Source: Saccharopolyspora ipomoeae (lineage in GTDB: Bacteria; Actinomycetota; Actinomycetes; Mycobacteriales; Pseudonocardiaceae). From it: DNA of 64,000 nt. The notes beneath the pieces were generated by a model. That model had not been told where the DNA came from and made no database searches. It saw only the letters and a program-made list of their open reading frames with translations. The DNA is taken from assembly GCF_029952525.1 (NCBI RefSeq), contig NZ_JASAOF010000001.1:558001-622000 (forward strand), in the 5' to 3' direction. The position numbers were made by a program, and so were the translations under genes. This document shows positions 35,463 to 46,312 of this stretch, piece by piece. How positions within the stretch are numbered: the stretch's first letter is position 1; each line of letters begins with the position of its first letter.

Positions 35463-37181
35463 TCAGCGGTGGCGGGTGCGCTTGGTGAGCAGGAGCTGGA
35501 GGTGGGTGTTGAGGCGTTCGGTGGGGTTGGCGAGGTCGATGCCGGTGAGGTCGGTGGCGCGCCGGATGCGGTAGCGCAGGGTGTTGGGGTGGACGTGGAG
35601 GGCTGAGCTGGCCGCTTTGACGTCCCCGAAGTGCTCCAGGTACGTCAGCAGGCTGCGGGCCAGGTCCGTGGCGTGCTCGGCGTCGTGCTCGTGCAGGGCG
35701 GTGAGCCGGGCGTCCCGGTAGCGCTCGTTGCCCTGCAGGACGGTGAGGATCTCGCTGATCACCACCTGCGCGCGCACGTCGGAGATCGTCGCGACCTCGG
35801 CGTCGACGTCGTGCACCAGCGCGTCCAGCACCCGGTCGGCCTCGGCCCGGGATTCGGCGACCTCGTCCAGCGTCGGCACCGCCGACCCCACCCCGACCTG
35901 CACGCGCGAGGTCAGGTGCTGCTTGGCGGCGGCCACGATCTCGCGGGTCAGCGACAGCGCCGACTGGGCGGCCGAGCGCTCCGGCAGCTCGGGCAGCAGG
36001 ACGTAGACCCGGGACCCGATCGTCGTCACCAGCGCGCTGCGCCGGTAGGCCGAGGCGTGCACCGAGATCAGACCGGTCATCTCGGCGCGCTGCAGCTCCA
36101 GCTCGGACCGGTCCACGCTGCCGGTCGGGCGCAGCGTGAACACCGCGACCACGGCGGGCCGGTCGGAGTCGGCGCCGATGTTGTCGGCCACCGACCGCGC
36201 GTCGACCCGCCCCTCCAGCAAGCCGGCCAGCAGGTTCTCCCGCAGCCTCGGCCCGGCGGTGGCCTCCGAGCGCTGCCGGATGAGCTGCAGCGCGGCCAGC
36301 CGGGCGGCTCCGAGCAGGGCGCGCTCGGAGCGCTCCGACAGCGGCCTGCGCCCCTCCTGCACCCAGATCGAACCGAGCGGCTGGCTGCCCGCGTGGATGC
36401 CCACCGCCATCCGCCGCCGGATGCCCAGATCGGGGCGCTCGTCGATGCGCACCACGTCCTCACCTGCGCGAAGCCGCTGGTAGACGCCCCACTCGCGCAG
36501 CATCGCCAGGTACTGCTCGGGGCCCTGGCGCCCCAGGATGGACAGCCTCCGCAGCTCGTCGACCTCGTCGTCGGAGCGCGAGTAAGCCAGCACGCGGCTG
36601 GCGGTGTCCTCGATGCTGACGATGCCGTCGGTCATCGCCGCCACCGTCTGGGCCAGCGAGAACAGGTCGCCCAGCGCCTCGCCGACGTCGGCGTCGCTGG
36701 TCAGCCGGGCGTTGTCGATCGCGTTGTGGGCGTAGGCCTCCAGCCGCTCCCAGCGGACCTCCGGCCGCACGCCCAGCAGCGCGACGCCGCCGGTGATCGC
36801 GGTGTCGCGCAGCGCCCGCGCCTCCGCTTCCGAGCCGATCTTGACCGCCACCGCCGGAGCCCCATCGCGCGCGGCGGCCCGCACGAGCGGTACCGCCGCC
36901 CGGCCGCGCGCGCCGATGACCAGCACGAAGTCCCCGCCGCGCGCGCTGCCGGAGTCCTCCTCCGGGTCGACAATGACCACGTCGCGCACCTCGACGTCGA
37001 GGCCGCGCGGCGCGGCGAGCACGTCCACCAGCGGGTCGCCGACGGCGGTCAGCAGCTGCCGCAGCGGCACCCCGACGTCCGCGACCCCGACGTCCGGAAC
37101 AGCCCCGATGTCCGGAGCAGCCCCGACATCCGGAACAGCACCGACGTCGTTCATCCCGGCCGACTCGACATCACGCGGCAT
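35463..37181 (-). CDS. PucR-family regulator of proline catabolism (PutR-like)
   Basis: A 572-residue PucR-type regulator. An N-terminal PucR sensor domain and a GAF-like middle are followed by a C-terminal HTH (DVKAASSALHVHPNTLRYRIRRATDLTGIDLANP). It is divergent from pruA across a 120-bp gap; in Streptomyces the equivalent gene activates the adjacent proline-degradation genes, so the same role is inferred. Near the N terminus a short degenerate repeat of DVGAVPD/DIGAVPD units occurs. The ATG at 37181 has GGGATCGG upstream; the ATG at 37154 is an alternative. Confidence 0.88.
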   Translation of the reverse strand: MPRDVESAGMNDVGAVPDVGAAPDIGAVPDVGVADVGVPLRQLLTAVGDPLVDVLAAPRGLDVEVRDVVIVDPEEDSGSARGGDFVLVIGARGRAAVPLVRAAARDGAPAVAVKIGSEAEARALRDTAITGGVALLGVRPEVRWERLEAYAHNAIDNARLTSDADVGEALGDLFSLAQTVAAMTDGIVSIEDTASRVLAYSRSDDEVDELRRLSILGRQGPEQYLAMLREWGVYQRLRAGEDVVRIDERPDLGIRRRMAVGIHAGSQPLGSIWVQEGRRPLSERSERALLGAARLAALQLIRQRSEATAGPRLRENLLAGLLEGRVDARSVADNIGADSDRPAVVAVFTLRPTGSVDRSELELQRAEMTGLISVHASAYRRSALVTTIGSRVYVLLPELPERSAAQSALSLTREIVAAAKQHLTSRVQVGVGSAVPTLDEVAESRAEADRVLDALVHDVDAEVATISDVRAQVVISEILTVLQGNERYRDARLTALHEHDAEHATDLARSLLTYLEHFGDVKAASSALHVHPNTLRYRIRRATDLTGIDLANPTERLNTHLQLLLTKRTRHR

Positions 37182-37301
37182 TTGTCCGATCCCACAAACC
37201 GACACCTTCAACGATAGCCAACTGCACAAGCTCCAGGCGTGGGCCACACCCTAATCTCCAATCAACACACCCACTCGGCGCCTTGAGGAGGCGAAACAGG
37301 C

Positions 37302-38930
<1,629 letters not shown>

Positions 38931-38937
38931 TCGTGAC

Positions 38938-38962
38938 GGGGCGCCCCGGCCCGGGGCGCCCC
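38938..38962 (+). terminator. Hairpin between pruA and putA
   Basis: Two copies of the self-complementary GGGGCGCCCC (38938-38947 and 38953-38962) can form a ten-bp stem with a five-base loop. Without a T run and inside an operon, it may act as an attenuator or stability element rather than a full terminator. Confidence 0.5.
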
Positions 38963-39000
38963 GGTTGTGGCTGAAACAGCTTGAGCGTGGGGAGAACTCG

Positions 39001-39930
39001 GTGTTGCGCAGTGCATTGTTGGCCGCGGGACGCTCGCCGTCGGTGCGTCGTCTGGTGGAGGCCAACCCGCTGACCAAGCCCGTGGTGCGGCGCTTCGTGC
39101 CCGGCACCACCCCCGAGGACGCCGTGGCGGCGACCCGGGAGTTGAGCGGACACGGCTTGTTCGTGACGCTGGACCGGCTCGGCGAGGACACCCTCGACGT
39201 GAGCCAGGCCGACGCGACCGTCCGCGACTACCGGCAGCTGCTCAGCGCTCTCGCCGAGCAGGGCCTGGCGGAGCGGGCCGAGGTGTCGGTGAAGCTGTCG
39301 GCGGTGGGCCAGTTCCTGCCCGAGGACGGCGAGAAGATCGCGCTGGACAACGCCCGGCTGATCTGCGAGACCGCGAGCTCGGCGGGCACGACGGTCACGC
39401 TGGACATGGAGGACCACACCACCACCGACTCGACCCTGGGGATCCTGCGCGACCTGCGCGTGGACTTCCCGTGGGTGGGCGCGGTGCTGCAGGCCTACCT
39501 GCGGCGCACCGAGCAGGACTGCAAGGACCTGGCGCACGCCGGGTCGCGGGTCCGGCTGTGCAAGGGCGCCTACGCCGAGCCGGAGTCGGTGGCGTTCCAG
39601 GACAAGTCCGAGGTGGACCGGTCGTACGTCCGGTGCCTGAAGGTGCTGATGGCCGGCGAGGGATACCCGATGGTCGCCTCGCACGACCCCCGCGTGGTCG
39701 CCATCGCGGGCGACCTCGCGGCCCGCCACGGCCGCTCGGCGTCGGACTTCGAGTACCAGATGCTCTACGGCATCCGCCCGGACGAACAACGCCGCATCGC
39801 AGCCGAGGGCGGCAAGCTCCGCGTCTACGCGGCCTACGGCGACGAGTGGTACGGCTACTTCATGCGCCGCCTCGCCGAACGCCCGGCCAACCTCGCCTTC
39901 TTCCTCCGCTCCCTCGCCACCCAAGGCTGA
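39001..39930 (+). CDS. putA: Proline dehydrogenase (monofunctional)
   Basis: A 309-residue FAD-dependent TIM-barrel enzyme oxidising proline to 1-pyrroline-5-carboxylate, paired with pruA. Signature blocks are VSVKLSAVGQFL, TVTLDMEDHTTTDSTL, VLQAYLRRTEQD, RVRLCKGAYAEPESVAF and YGDEWYGYFMRRLAERP, with the substrate-binding RRLAER motif at the end. It is the short form typical of Gram-positive bacteria, without the dehydrogenase and DNA-binding parts of proteobacterial PutA. The GTG at 39001 has GGGGAG eight bases upstream. Separate proline and P5C dehydrogenases imply substrate passing between proteins. Confidence 0.95.
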   Translation: MLRSALLAAGRSPSVRRLVEANPLTKPVVRRFVPGTTPEDAVAATRELSGHGLFVTLDRLGEDTLDVSQADATVRDYRQLLSALAEQGLAERAEVSVKLSAVGQFLPEDGEKIALDNARLICETASSAGTTVTLDMEDHTTTDSTLGILRDLRVDFPWVGAVLQAYLRRTEQDCKDLAHAGSRVRLCKGAYAEPESVAFQDKSEVDRSYVRCLKVLMAGEGYPMVASHDPRVVAIAGDLAARHGRSASDFEYQMLYGIRPDEQRRIAAEGGKLRVYAAYGDEWYGYFMRRLAERPANLAFFLRSLATQG

Positions 39931-39938
39931 CCCCCGAT

Positions 39939-39979
39939 CGAAAACCCCGGTTTTCACGCGATGAAAGCCGGGGTTTTCG
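39939..39979. terminator. Bidirectional terminator made of a CGAAAACCCCGG palindrome
   Basis: CGAAAACCCCGG (39939-39950) pairs perfectly with CCGGGGTTTTCG (39968-39979). It lies nine bases after the putA stop and 16 bases before the 5'-nucleotidase stop, so it suits both convergent genes. It is also a member of the CGAAAACCCCGG family. Confidence 0.85.
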
Positions 39980-39995
39980 ACGTGAGTTCGCCCGA

Positions 39996-41687
39996 TCAGG
40001 GGAGTGCGGTGATGCGGTCCGCCGGGGGTGGGGCGATGCCGGGGTGAGCGTCGAGGTGGGCGAGGAAGGCGTCGAGGTCGACCGGGCCGCCCGCGATGTC
40101 GGTGCCCTTGGTGAACTCGGTGAAGCCGTCGCCACCACCGGCGAGGAAGTTGTTGACCGAGATCCGGTACGGGGCGTTGGGGTCGACCGGTTGGCCGTTG
40201 ATGCTGATCTCGGTGACCTTCGAGCCGATCGGGGCGCTCGCCGAGTAGCTGTAGTGCAGCCCGGCCGAGACCTGCAGGACGTTGGTCTCCTCCGGGGTCC
40301 ACTGCTGCTCCAGGACCGCCTTGAGCTGGGCGCCGGTGAGCGTCATGGTCTGCATGATGTTGCCGAAGGGCTGCACCGCGAAGGCCTCGCCGTAGGTGAC
40401 CACGCCGTCGCCCTCACCGTTGGGTGAACCGGGGAACAGCAGGTCGGCGCGGATGCCGCCCGGGTTGGTGATGGCGGCCTGCGGCGAGTTTGCCGCGGTG
40501 GCCTCGAACTGCGCGTCGGCGATGACGTCGCCCAGCGGCGACTCCCCGGAGGGCGCGCCGGCGCGCGGCAGGTCGGCGGTGATGCTGCCGACGGGCCGGT
40601 TCGCGATCGGGGCCGCCTTGGTCGCGGCCTCGTCGATCAGCGCCTGGGCGGCCGGATCTGCGGGCACGTCGCGGGTGACGATCTCGTTGTGCGCCTCGGT
40701 CTCCGCGCGCACGACGTCCTGGGTGACGCGGTCGATCGCGAGGTCGGCGACCGACAGCAGCCGCCCGTAGGAAGCGCCCTGCAGCACCTGGCGCGGGTTG
40801 CCGGCCGGGTCGTCGACGGTGCAGTTGTACTGCGAGTGGCTGTGCCCGCTGAAGATCACGTCCACGTTCGGCGACGCGGCCTTGGCGATCTCGGCGGCCG
40901 GGCCCGGCGTGAGGTTGCAGTCGTCCGGTCCGCCGCCTTCGGTGCCGTCGCCCTGGTGCAGCAGCACGACCTGCGCCTTGACGCCCATGCCGTCGAGCAC
41001 CTGCGAGGTTCGGTTGATGGCCTCGACCTCGTCGCCGAACTTCAGGCCCTCGATGGCTCCGGGCGCCACCACCGACGGCAGCTCCTCCAGCGTCGCGCCG
41101 ATGATGCCCACGCGCGTGCCGCCGACGGTCTGCACGTCGAAGGGCTTCAGCGCGGGGCGCCCGTCCTCGAAGGTGACGTTGGCGCCCAGCTGCTCGAAGT
41201 CCGCGCCGGGGAAAGACTCCCGGAACTGGCACCCGTCGACGGGGTGGCACCCGCCGTCGGACAGCCGCTGCAGCTCCTCGAATCCCTCGTCGAACTCGTG
41301 GTTGCCGACCACCGAGGTGGCCACGCCGAGCTGGTTGAGGAACGCGACGGTGGGTTCGTCGTGGAACAGCGCGCTGTTCACCGGCGAGGCGCCCACGTTG
41401 TCCCCCGCGGAGAGCACCAGCGAGTTCGGCGCCTGTTCGCGCAGCCGCGCGACGTGCGTGGCCAGGTACTGCGCGCCGCCCGCTTCGACGCTGGTCCCGT
41501 CGGGCAGCGTGACCGAACCGGACGATCCGGACGGCGGTTCGAGGTTGCCGTGCAGGTCGTTGAACGTGATGAGCCGGACCTGCGCGGTCTCCGGCGCTCC
41601 CGATGCGACGGGAGCCGTCACCACCGCCACCGCGGCCAGCGCGGCCGCCCCCAGTGCCGTCAGACGGCCGAACCGAGCTGTCTTCAC
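39996..41687 (-). CDS. Secreted 5'-nucleotidase / UshA-type metallophosphatase
   Basis: A 563-residue exported bimetal phosphoesterase. The N-terminal signal peptide (VKTARFGRLTALGAAALAAV..., likely cut after ASG near residue 29) is followed by the metallophosphatase domain with TFNDLHGN, SAGDNVGASP, VVGNHEFDE and FSGHSHSQY, and a C-terminal 5'-nucleotidase specificity domain (GESPLGDVIADAQF, NNFLAGGGDGF). It should act outside the membrane to release phosphate from nucleotides or nucleotide sugars. The GTG at 41687 has GGAAGGGAAG upstream and gives a proper signal sequence; the frame extends to 41813 without signal character. Confidence 0.92.
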   Translation of the reverse strand: MKTARFGRLTALGAAALAAVAVVTAPVASGAPETAQVRLITFNDLHGNLEPPSGSSGSVTLPDGTSVEAGGAQYLATHVARLREQAPNSLVLSAGDNVGASPVNSALFHDEPTVAFLNQLGVATSVVGNHEFDEGFEELQRLSDGGCHPVDGCQFRESFPGADFEQLGANVTFEDGRPALKPFDVQTVGGTRVGIIGATLEELPSVVAPGAIEGLKFGDEVEAINRTSQVLDGMGVKAQVVLLHQGDGTEGGGPDDCNLTPGPAAEIAKAASPNVDVIFSGHSHSQYNCTVDDPAGNPRQVLQGASYGRLLSVADLAIDRVTQDVVRAETEAHNEIVTRDVPADPAAQALIDEAATKAAPIANRPVGSITADLPRAGAPSGESPLGDVIADAQFEATAANSPQAAITNPGGIRADLLFPGSPNGEGDGVVTYGEAFAVQPFGNIMQTMTLTGAQLKAVLEQQWTPEETNVLQVSAGLHYSYSASAPIGSKVTEISINGQPVDPNAPYRISVNNFLAGGGDGFTEFTKGTDIAGGPVDLDAFLAHLDAHPGIAPPPADRITALP

Positions 41688-41936
41688 ACCGCTTCCCTTC
41701 CGCTCCAGTGCCCCGGCACCCACTGCCCCGACGGCCGGAGGACAACAGCGGCATCCTCCCCCGCCCGCATGTCCGGAACCAGAACGAACAGGTGAATGTC
41801 TGGAATCAGCCAACCCGCCCCGCAGAACCGGGCCTCACCAGGTGAGAAAGCGCGGGGAAAGCCCGCTTCCGCAGGATGGACTCCGATTTGGACTGGTTTT
41901 CGGCGGACGTCGTTCACCGTGGGGGCGCGATCGGGA

Positions 41937-43247
41937 ATGCATTCGGGCACGACGGATCTCTCCACCTTCCCGGCGCTCCCCGGCGGCGGCTCCCTGGTCA
42001 CCGACGGCGACGAGCTGCACGCCTCCGACCTGGGAAACCTCGTCGACCGCAGGCCCGCCGCGATCCTGCACCCCCGCTCCACCGCCGACGTCGCCGTCAC
42101 CACCGCCTGGTGCGCGCGCAACGACGTCCCGCTGCGCGCCCACGGCACCCTGCACACCACCGGAGGGCAGGCGCTGTGCTCGTCCGGCGGGGTGCAGGTG
42201 GACACGCGCAGCCTCGACCTGATCCACGCCATCACCGACGAGCACGCCGAGGTCGAGGCCGGGGTGCTGCTGCGCGACGTGGTCTGGCACGCGTGGCTGC
42301 GCGGGCTCCGCATGACCTCGGGGCCGACCGGGTACCTGCAGCTGACCACGGGGGGCGTGCTCAGCGTCGGCGGGATCTCCAGCGTGCACGGCGAGGGTTC
42401 GATCATCGACCGGGTGCAGGCCGTCGAGGTGGTGACGCCGACCGGCGCGGTGCGCTGGTGCACGCCGCAGCGCAACAGCGCGCTGTTCCGGGCCGTGCTC
42501 GGCGGTCTCGGGTGCGCGGGCATCATCACCCGCGCCCGCCTGGCGCTGACCCCGGTCCCGCCGCGGGCCCGCGTCTACGACGCGCACTTCTCCTCGCTGC
42601 AGGAAGCGGTGGACACCGCCCGGGTGCTCATCGGCCACGACGAGGTGGACGACCTGCTGATCCGCTGGTCTGCCCCGCACCGCGACCGCTACCAGCTGCG
42701 CTTCAGCGCCTACCACCACCCGGATCGGCCGCCGGACGACGCGCACCTGCTGCGCGGTCTCGACGTCCGGCCGCAGACCTGGGACATCTCCTACTGGGAG
42801 TTCGCGATCAGCACCGACACCCGCTACGAGCCGTTCGTGACGGCCGGGTGGAACCGCGTGCACAAGGTGTGGGCGGACTACTTCCTGCCGGACCGCGCGC
42901 TGGACGGTTTCCTGGCCGCGACCATGCCGGAGGTCACCGAGCTCGACCTCAGCGAGACCAGCATCGGCCTGCTCTTCCCGCACCGCCGCGCCTCGTTCAC
43001 CCGGCCCGGCCTGCGGGTTCCCGACGACGACCTGGTGTGGCTGTTCGACCTGCTCTCCGACGGTGTGGGCCAGACCGATCCGTTCTGGCTGCCGGACCGG
43101 TTGCGCCGCAACCAGCGCTGGCGCCGCCGCGCCGAGTCGATGGGCGGCACCCTCTACCCGATCGGCACGGACCTCGACCCGGACTCCCACGAACTGGTGC
43201 TTCCCCACCCTGAGCGGATGGTCGCCGAGGACCCGTGCTTCAGGTGA
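41937..43247 (+). CDS. FAD-binding oxidoreductase (cytokinin-dehydrogenase-like)
   Basis: A 436-residue FAD-binding type 4 protein. The N-terminal PP-loop domain reads PLRAHGTLHTTGGQALCSSGGVQVDTRSLD, with LTTGGVLSVGGISSVHGEGS later. The C-terminal half (YDAHFSSLQEAVDTARVLIG, WADYFLPDRALDGFLA, LYPIGTDLD) resembles cytokinin dehydrogenase and related alcohol oxidases. Substrate unknown. The ATG at 41937 has a weak CGGGA site; the frame extends to 41796 but the extra residues look non-coding. The stop codon lies in the first unit of a 17-bp tandem repeat. Confidence 0.82.
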   Translation: MHSGTTDLSTFPALPGGGSLVTDGDELHASDLGNLVDRRPAAILHPRSTADVAVTTAWCARNDVPLRAHGTLHTTGGQALCSSGGVQVDTRSLDLIHAITDEHAEVEAGVLLRDVVWHAWLRGLRMTSGPTGYLQLTTGGVLSVGGISSVHGEGSIIDRVQAVEVVTPTGAVRWCTPQRNSALFRAVLGGLGCAGIITRARLALTPVPPRARVYDAHFSSLQEAVDTARVLIGHDEVDDLLIRWSAPHRDRYQLRFSAYHHPDRPPDDAHLLRGLDVRPQTWDISYWEFAISTDTRYEPFVTAGWNRVHKVWADYFLPDRALDGFLAATMPEVTELDLSETSIGLLFPHRRASFTRPGLRVPDDDLVWLFDLLSDGVGQTDPFWLPDRLRRNQRWRRRAESMGGTLYPIGTDLDPDSHELVLPHPERMVAEDPCFR

Positions 43248-43305
43248 GCCCGTTCTTCAGGTGAGTCGGGGCTTCAGGTGAGCCGGTTCTTCAGGTGAGT
43301 CCGCG
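43238..43305. repeat. Four-unit 17-bp tandem repeat between convergent genes
   Basis: CTTCAGGTGAG recurs at 43238, 43255, 43272 and 43289, exactly 17 bases apart, with variable six-base tails. The TGA of the FAD oxidoreductase is in unit 1 and the TGA of the AraC regulator (opposite strand) is in unit 4, so the repeat supplies both stop codons. Confidence 0.9.
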
Positions 43306-44142
43306 GGCCTCGGCGCGGAACGCCAGCGGTGTCCTGCCGTCGTGCTTGCGGAAGAACTTGCTGAAGTCGCCCGGTGTGGTGAACCCGAGGTGGCGGGCGA
43401 TGTCGGCGGAGGCCCGGTCGGTGTGCACGAGCAGGCGCTTGGCCTCCAGGATGATCCGGTCGTCGAGGTAGGTCTTGGCCGAACGTCCGGTGGCCGACAG
43501 AGTGGCGCGGGTGAGGGTGCGGCTGCTGTACCCGAGGTCGGCGGCGTAGTCGGCGACGCGGTGGGTGCGGGTGAAGTCGCGTTCCACGGCGGTGCGGAAC
43601 CGCTCGAACGGCCCGCCGGCCGGAATGCTCGGCGGCGGAGCGGAACCCGCGTGGGCCAGCCTCAGCAGCAGCACCTCCAGCAGCATCCGCAGCGACCGGT
43701 TGTGCGCTTCGAGGGTCATCGCCCCGAGGTCGGCGTACTCGGCGACCAGGTGCCGCAGGGCGAGGTCGACGGCGGTGCGCGCCGCGTCGCCGGGCAGCAC
43801 CGGTGTTTCCGGCGGGCGCGGGTCGACGGGGACGAATCCGGGGCGCCAGATGACGATCGTGCCGCGCGAGCGGGTCAGCGCGCCGTACTGGTGGACCTGC
43901 CCTGGCCGCACCCACAGCCAGCCGCCGGGCGGGATGACGTGCTCGGCGAAGTCGACGGTGTGCGGCAGCGCCTCGGCGTCGGCGTGGACGCGGATCAGGT
44001 GGTGGAAGTCCGGGCGCTGCGGCCCGCCCAGGTCGATCTCCCGGCGCCGGGCGCGGTCGCGCAGCTCGGCGAAGTCAATGACGTCCATGCCGATCGGGGC
44101 GTTCAAACCCGGCCGGTAGGCGACGTCGGTGATCTCGGTCAT
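43291..44142 (-). CDS. AraC-family transcriptional regulator
   Basis: A 283-residue regulator with an N-terminal cupin-like sensing domain (HLIRVHADAEALPHTVDFAEHVIPPGGWLWVRPGQVHQY) and a C-terminal double helix-turn-helix (RVADYAADLGYSSRTLTRATLSATGRSAKTYLDDRIILEAKRLLVHTDRASADIARHLGFTTPGDFSKFFRKHDGRTPLAFR). It is divergent from vdcB across 110 bp, making it the probable activator of the decarboxylase operon in response to a hydroxyaromatic acid. The ATG at 44142 has only a weak site, GGTGCTCGG. Its last codons fall in the 17-bp repeat. Confidence 0.9.
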   Translation of the reverse strand: MTEITDVAYRPGLNAPIGMDVIDFAELRDRARRREIDLGGPQRPDFHHLIRVHADAEALPHTVDFAEHVIPPGGWLWVRPGQVHQYGALTRSRGTIVIWRPGFVPVDPRPPETPVLPGDAARTAVDLALRHLVAEYADLGAMTLEAHNRSLRMLLEVLLLRLAHAGSAPPPSIPAGGPFERFRTAVERDFTRTHRVADYAADLGYSSRTLTRATLSATGRSAKTYLDDRIILEAKRLLVHTDRASADIARHLGFTTPGDFSKFFRKHDGRTPLAFRAEARGLT

Positions 44143-44252
44143 CCGAGCACCTGTCCGATTCTCCCCATCACGTGTCGCCAGCGTACCCGCTCACCTGCGT
44201 CATCGGGACTTAGCGTGGAGACATCAGCGCGAAGTGACCGAAAAGGAGAATT

Positions 44253-44837
44253 GTGCGACTCGTCGTGGGGATGACCGGAGCGACCGGGGCGCCGCTCGGC
44301 GTGCGACTGCTGGAGCAGCTCCGGGAGCTGCCCGAGGTGGAGACCCACCTGGTGCTGAGCCGCTGGGCGCGGGCCACCGCGGAGCTGGAGACCGGGTTGA
44401 GCGTCAAGGAGATCGGCGGGCTCGCCGACGTCGTTCACAACCCCGATGACCAGGGCGCGAACATCTCGTCGGGCTCCTACCGGACCGACGGCATGGTCAT
44501 CGTTCCGTGCTCGATGAAGACGCTCGCCGGAATCCGGGCGGGCTACGCCGACGGCCTGGTGGCGCGCGCGGCGGACGTGACGATCAAGGAACGCCGTCCG
44601 CTGGTGATCGTGCCGCGCGAGACGCCGCTGAGCGAGATCCACCTGGAGAACATGCTCGCGCTCTCGCGGATGGGCGTGCGGATCGTGCCGCCCATGCCCG
44701 CCTTCTACAACAACCCGACCTCGATCGACGACTTCGTCGAGCACATCACCGCCCGCGTCCTCGACCAGCTCGACCTGCCCGCCCCGGCGGCGCAGCGCTG
44801 GGAGGGCCTGCGCACCGCCAAGCTCAAGGTTTCCTGA
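44253..44837 (+). CDS. vdcB: UbiX-family prenyl-FMN synthase, hydroxyarylic acid decarboxylase subunit B
   Basis: A 194-residue flavin prenyltransferase that attaches a dimethylallyl unit to FMN, giving the prenylated flavin required by the UbiD-type partner. Typical blocks are VVGMTGATGAPLGVRLLEQL, VIVPCSMKTLAGIRAGYADGLVARAADV and RRPLVIVPRETPLSEIHLENML. The GTG at 44253 follows AAAGGAG. Next to a UbiD-like and a small third gene it fits the vdcBCD arrangement known for vanillate and 4-hydroxybenzoate decarboxylases in Streptomyces. Confidence 0.93.
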   Translation: MRLVVGMTGATGAPLGVRLLEQLRELPEVETHLVLSRWARATAELETGLSVKEIGGLADVVHNPDDQGANISSGSYRTDGMVIVPCSMKTLAGIRAGYADGLVARAADVTIKERRPLVIVPRETPLSEIHLENMLALSRMGVRIVPPMPAFYNNPTSIDDFVEHITARVLDQLDLPAPAAQRWEGLRTAKLKVS

Positions 44838-44861
44838 GCCCCACGAAGGAGAAGAACAACG

Positions 44862-46286
44862 ATGGCCTACGACGACCTGCGGTCGTTCCTGGACGCCCTG
44901 GAGAAGGAGGGGCAGCTGCTGCGGATCGGCGAGGAGGTGTCCCCCGAGCCGGATCTGGCCGCGGCGGCCAACGCGGCGGGCCGCATCGGCGAGGGCGCTC
45001 CGGCGCTGTGGTTCGACAACGTCACCGGCTTCACCGACGCGCGGATCGCGATGAACGTGCACGGATCGTGGCGCAACCACGCACTCGCCCTGGGACTGCC
45101 GAAGGAGACCTCCACCCGCGAGCAGGTCGAGGAGTTCGCGCGCCGCTGGGACGACTTCCCCGTCGCGCCGGTCCGCCGCGAGGACCCGCCGTGGCGGGAG
45201 AACAGCGTCTCCGGCGACGAGGTGAACCTCTTCGACGTGCTGCCGCTGTTCCGGCTCAACGACGGTGACGGCGGGTTCTACCTGGACAAGGCCGCGGTGG
45301 TCTCGCGCGACCCGGACGAGCCGGAGAACTTCGACAAGCAGAACCTCGGCATCTACCGGATCGAGGTGATCGGCACCGATCGCCTGGCGCTGCAACCGGT
45401 TCCGATGCACGACATCGCCCAGCACGTGCGCAAGGCCGAGGAGCTGGACGAGGACCTGCCGGTGGCGATCACCCTGGGCAACGACCCGGTGGTGCCGATC
45501 GTGGCGGGCATGCCGATGGCCTACGACCAGTCCGAGTACGAGATGGCCGGTGCCCTGCGCGGAGAGCCGATGCCGATCGCGACCGCTCCGCTGACCGGTT
45601 TCGACGTGCCGTGGGGCTCGGAGGTCGTCATCGAGGGCTTCATCGAGTCGCGGGTGCGGCAGATCGAGGGCCCGTTCGGCGAGTTCACCGGCCACTACTC
45701 GGGCGGCAGGCGGATGCCGGTGGTGCGCATCGAGCGGATCTCCTACCGCACCCGCCCGATCTTCGAGTCGCTGTACCTGGGGATGCCCTGGACGGAGTGC
45801 GACTACCTCGTCGGCCCGAACACCTGCGTGCCGCTGCTCAAGCAGCTGCGCGCGGAGTTCCCCGAGGTCAAGGCCGTCAACGCGATGTACACGCACGGCC
45901 TGCTGGTGATCATCTCGACGGCCAAGCGCTACGGCGGTTTCGCCAAGGCGGTGGGGATGCGCGCGATGACGACGCCGCACGGCCTGGGCTACGTGAGCCA
46001 GGTGATCCTGGTCGACGAGGACGTGGACCCGTTCGACCTGCCGCAGGTCATGTGGGCGCAGTCGGCGAAGGTCAACCCGTCCGAGGACGTCGTGGTCATC
46101 CCGAACCTGTCGGTGGTGGAGCTGGCTCCCGCCTCCCAGCCGGCGGGCGTGACCAGCAAGATGATCATCGACGCGACCACCCCGGTGAAGCCCGACGTGC
46201 GCGGCAACTTCGGCACTCCCACCAAGGACCTCCCCGAGACCGCCGAGTGGGCCGACCGCCTGCGCTCCCTGATCGCCGACCGCTGA
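44862..46286 (+). CDS. vdcC: UbiD-family decarboxylase, hydroxyarylic acid decarboxylase subunit C
   Basis: A 474-residue prenyl-FMN-dependent decarboxylase, expected to remove CO2 non-oxidatively from a hydroxyaromatic acid such as vanillate (to guaiacol) or 4-hydroxybenzoate (to phenol). UbiD features are EGPFGEFTGHYSGGRRMPVVRI with its catalytic glutamates, YRIEVIGTDRLALQPVPMHDIAQH and VNAMYTHGLLVIISTAKRYGGFAKAVGM. The ATG at 44862 has GAAGGAGAAGAAC upstream. It follows vdcB by 24 bp and is followed by vdcD after 26 bp. The exact acid is not determined by sequence. Confidence 0.92.
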   Translation: MAYDDLRSFLDALEKEGQLLRIGEEVSPEPDLAAAANAAGRIGEGAPALWFDNVTGFTDARIAMNVHGSWRNHALALGLPKETSTREQVEEFARRWDDFPVAPVRREDPPWRENSVSGDEVNLFDVLPLFRLNDGDGGFYLDKAAVVSRDPDEPENFDKQNLGIYRIEVIGTDRLALQPVPMHDIAQHVRKAEELDEDLPVAITLGNDPVVPIVAGMPMAYDQSEYEMAGALRGEPMPIATAPLTGFDVPWGSEVVIEGFIESRVRQIEGPFGEFTGHYSGGRRMPVVRIERISYRTRPIFESLYLGMPWTECDYLVGPNTCVPLLKQLRAEFPEVKAVNAMYTHGLLVIISTAKRYGGFAKAVGMRAMTTPHGLGYVSQVILVDEDVDPFDLPQVMWAQSAKVNPSEDVVVIPNLSVVELAPASQPAGVTSKMIIDATTPVKPDVRGNFGTPTKDLPETAEWADRLRSLIADR

Positions 46287-46312
46287 GACTTCCCGCGCGG
46301 AGAGGAATTCCG

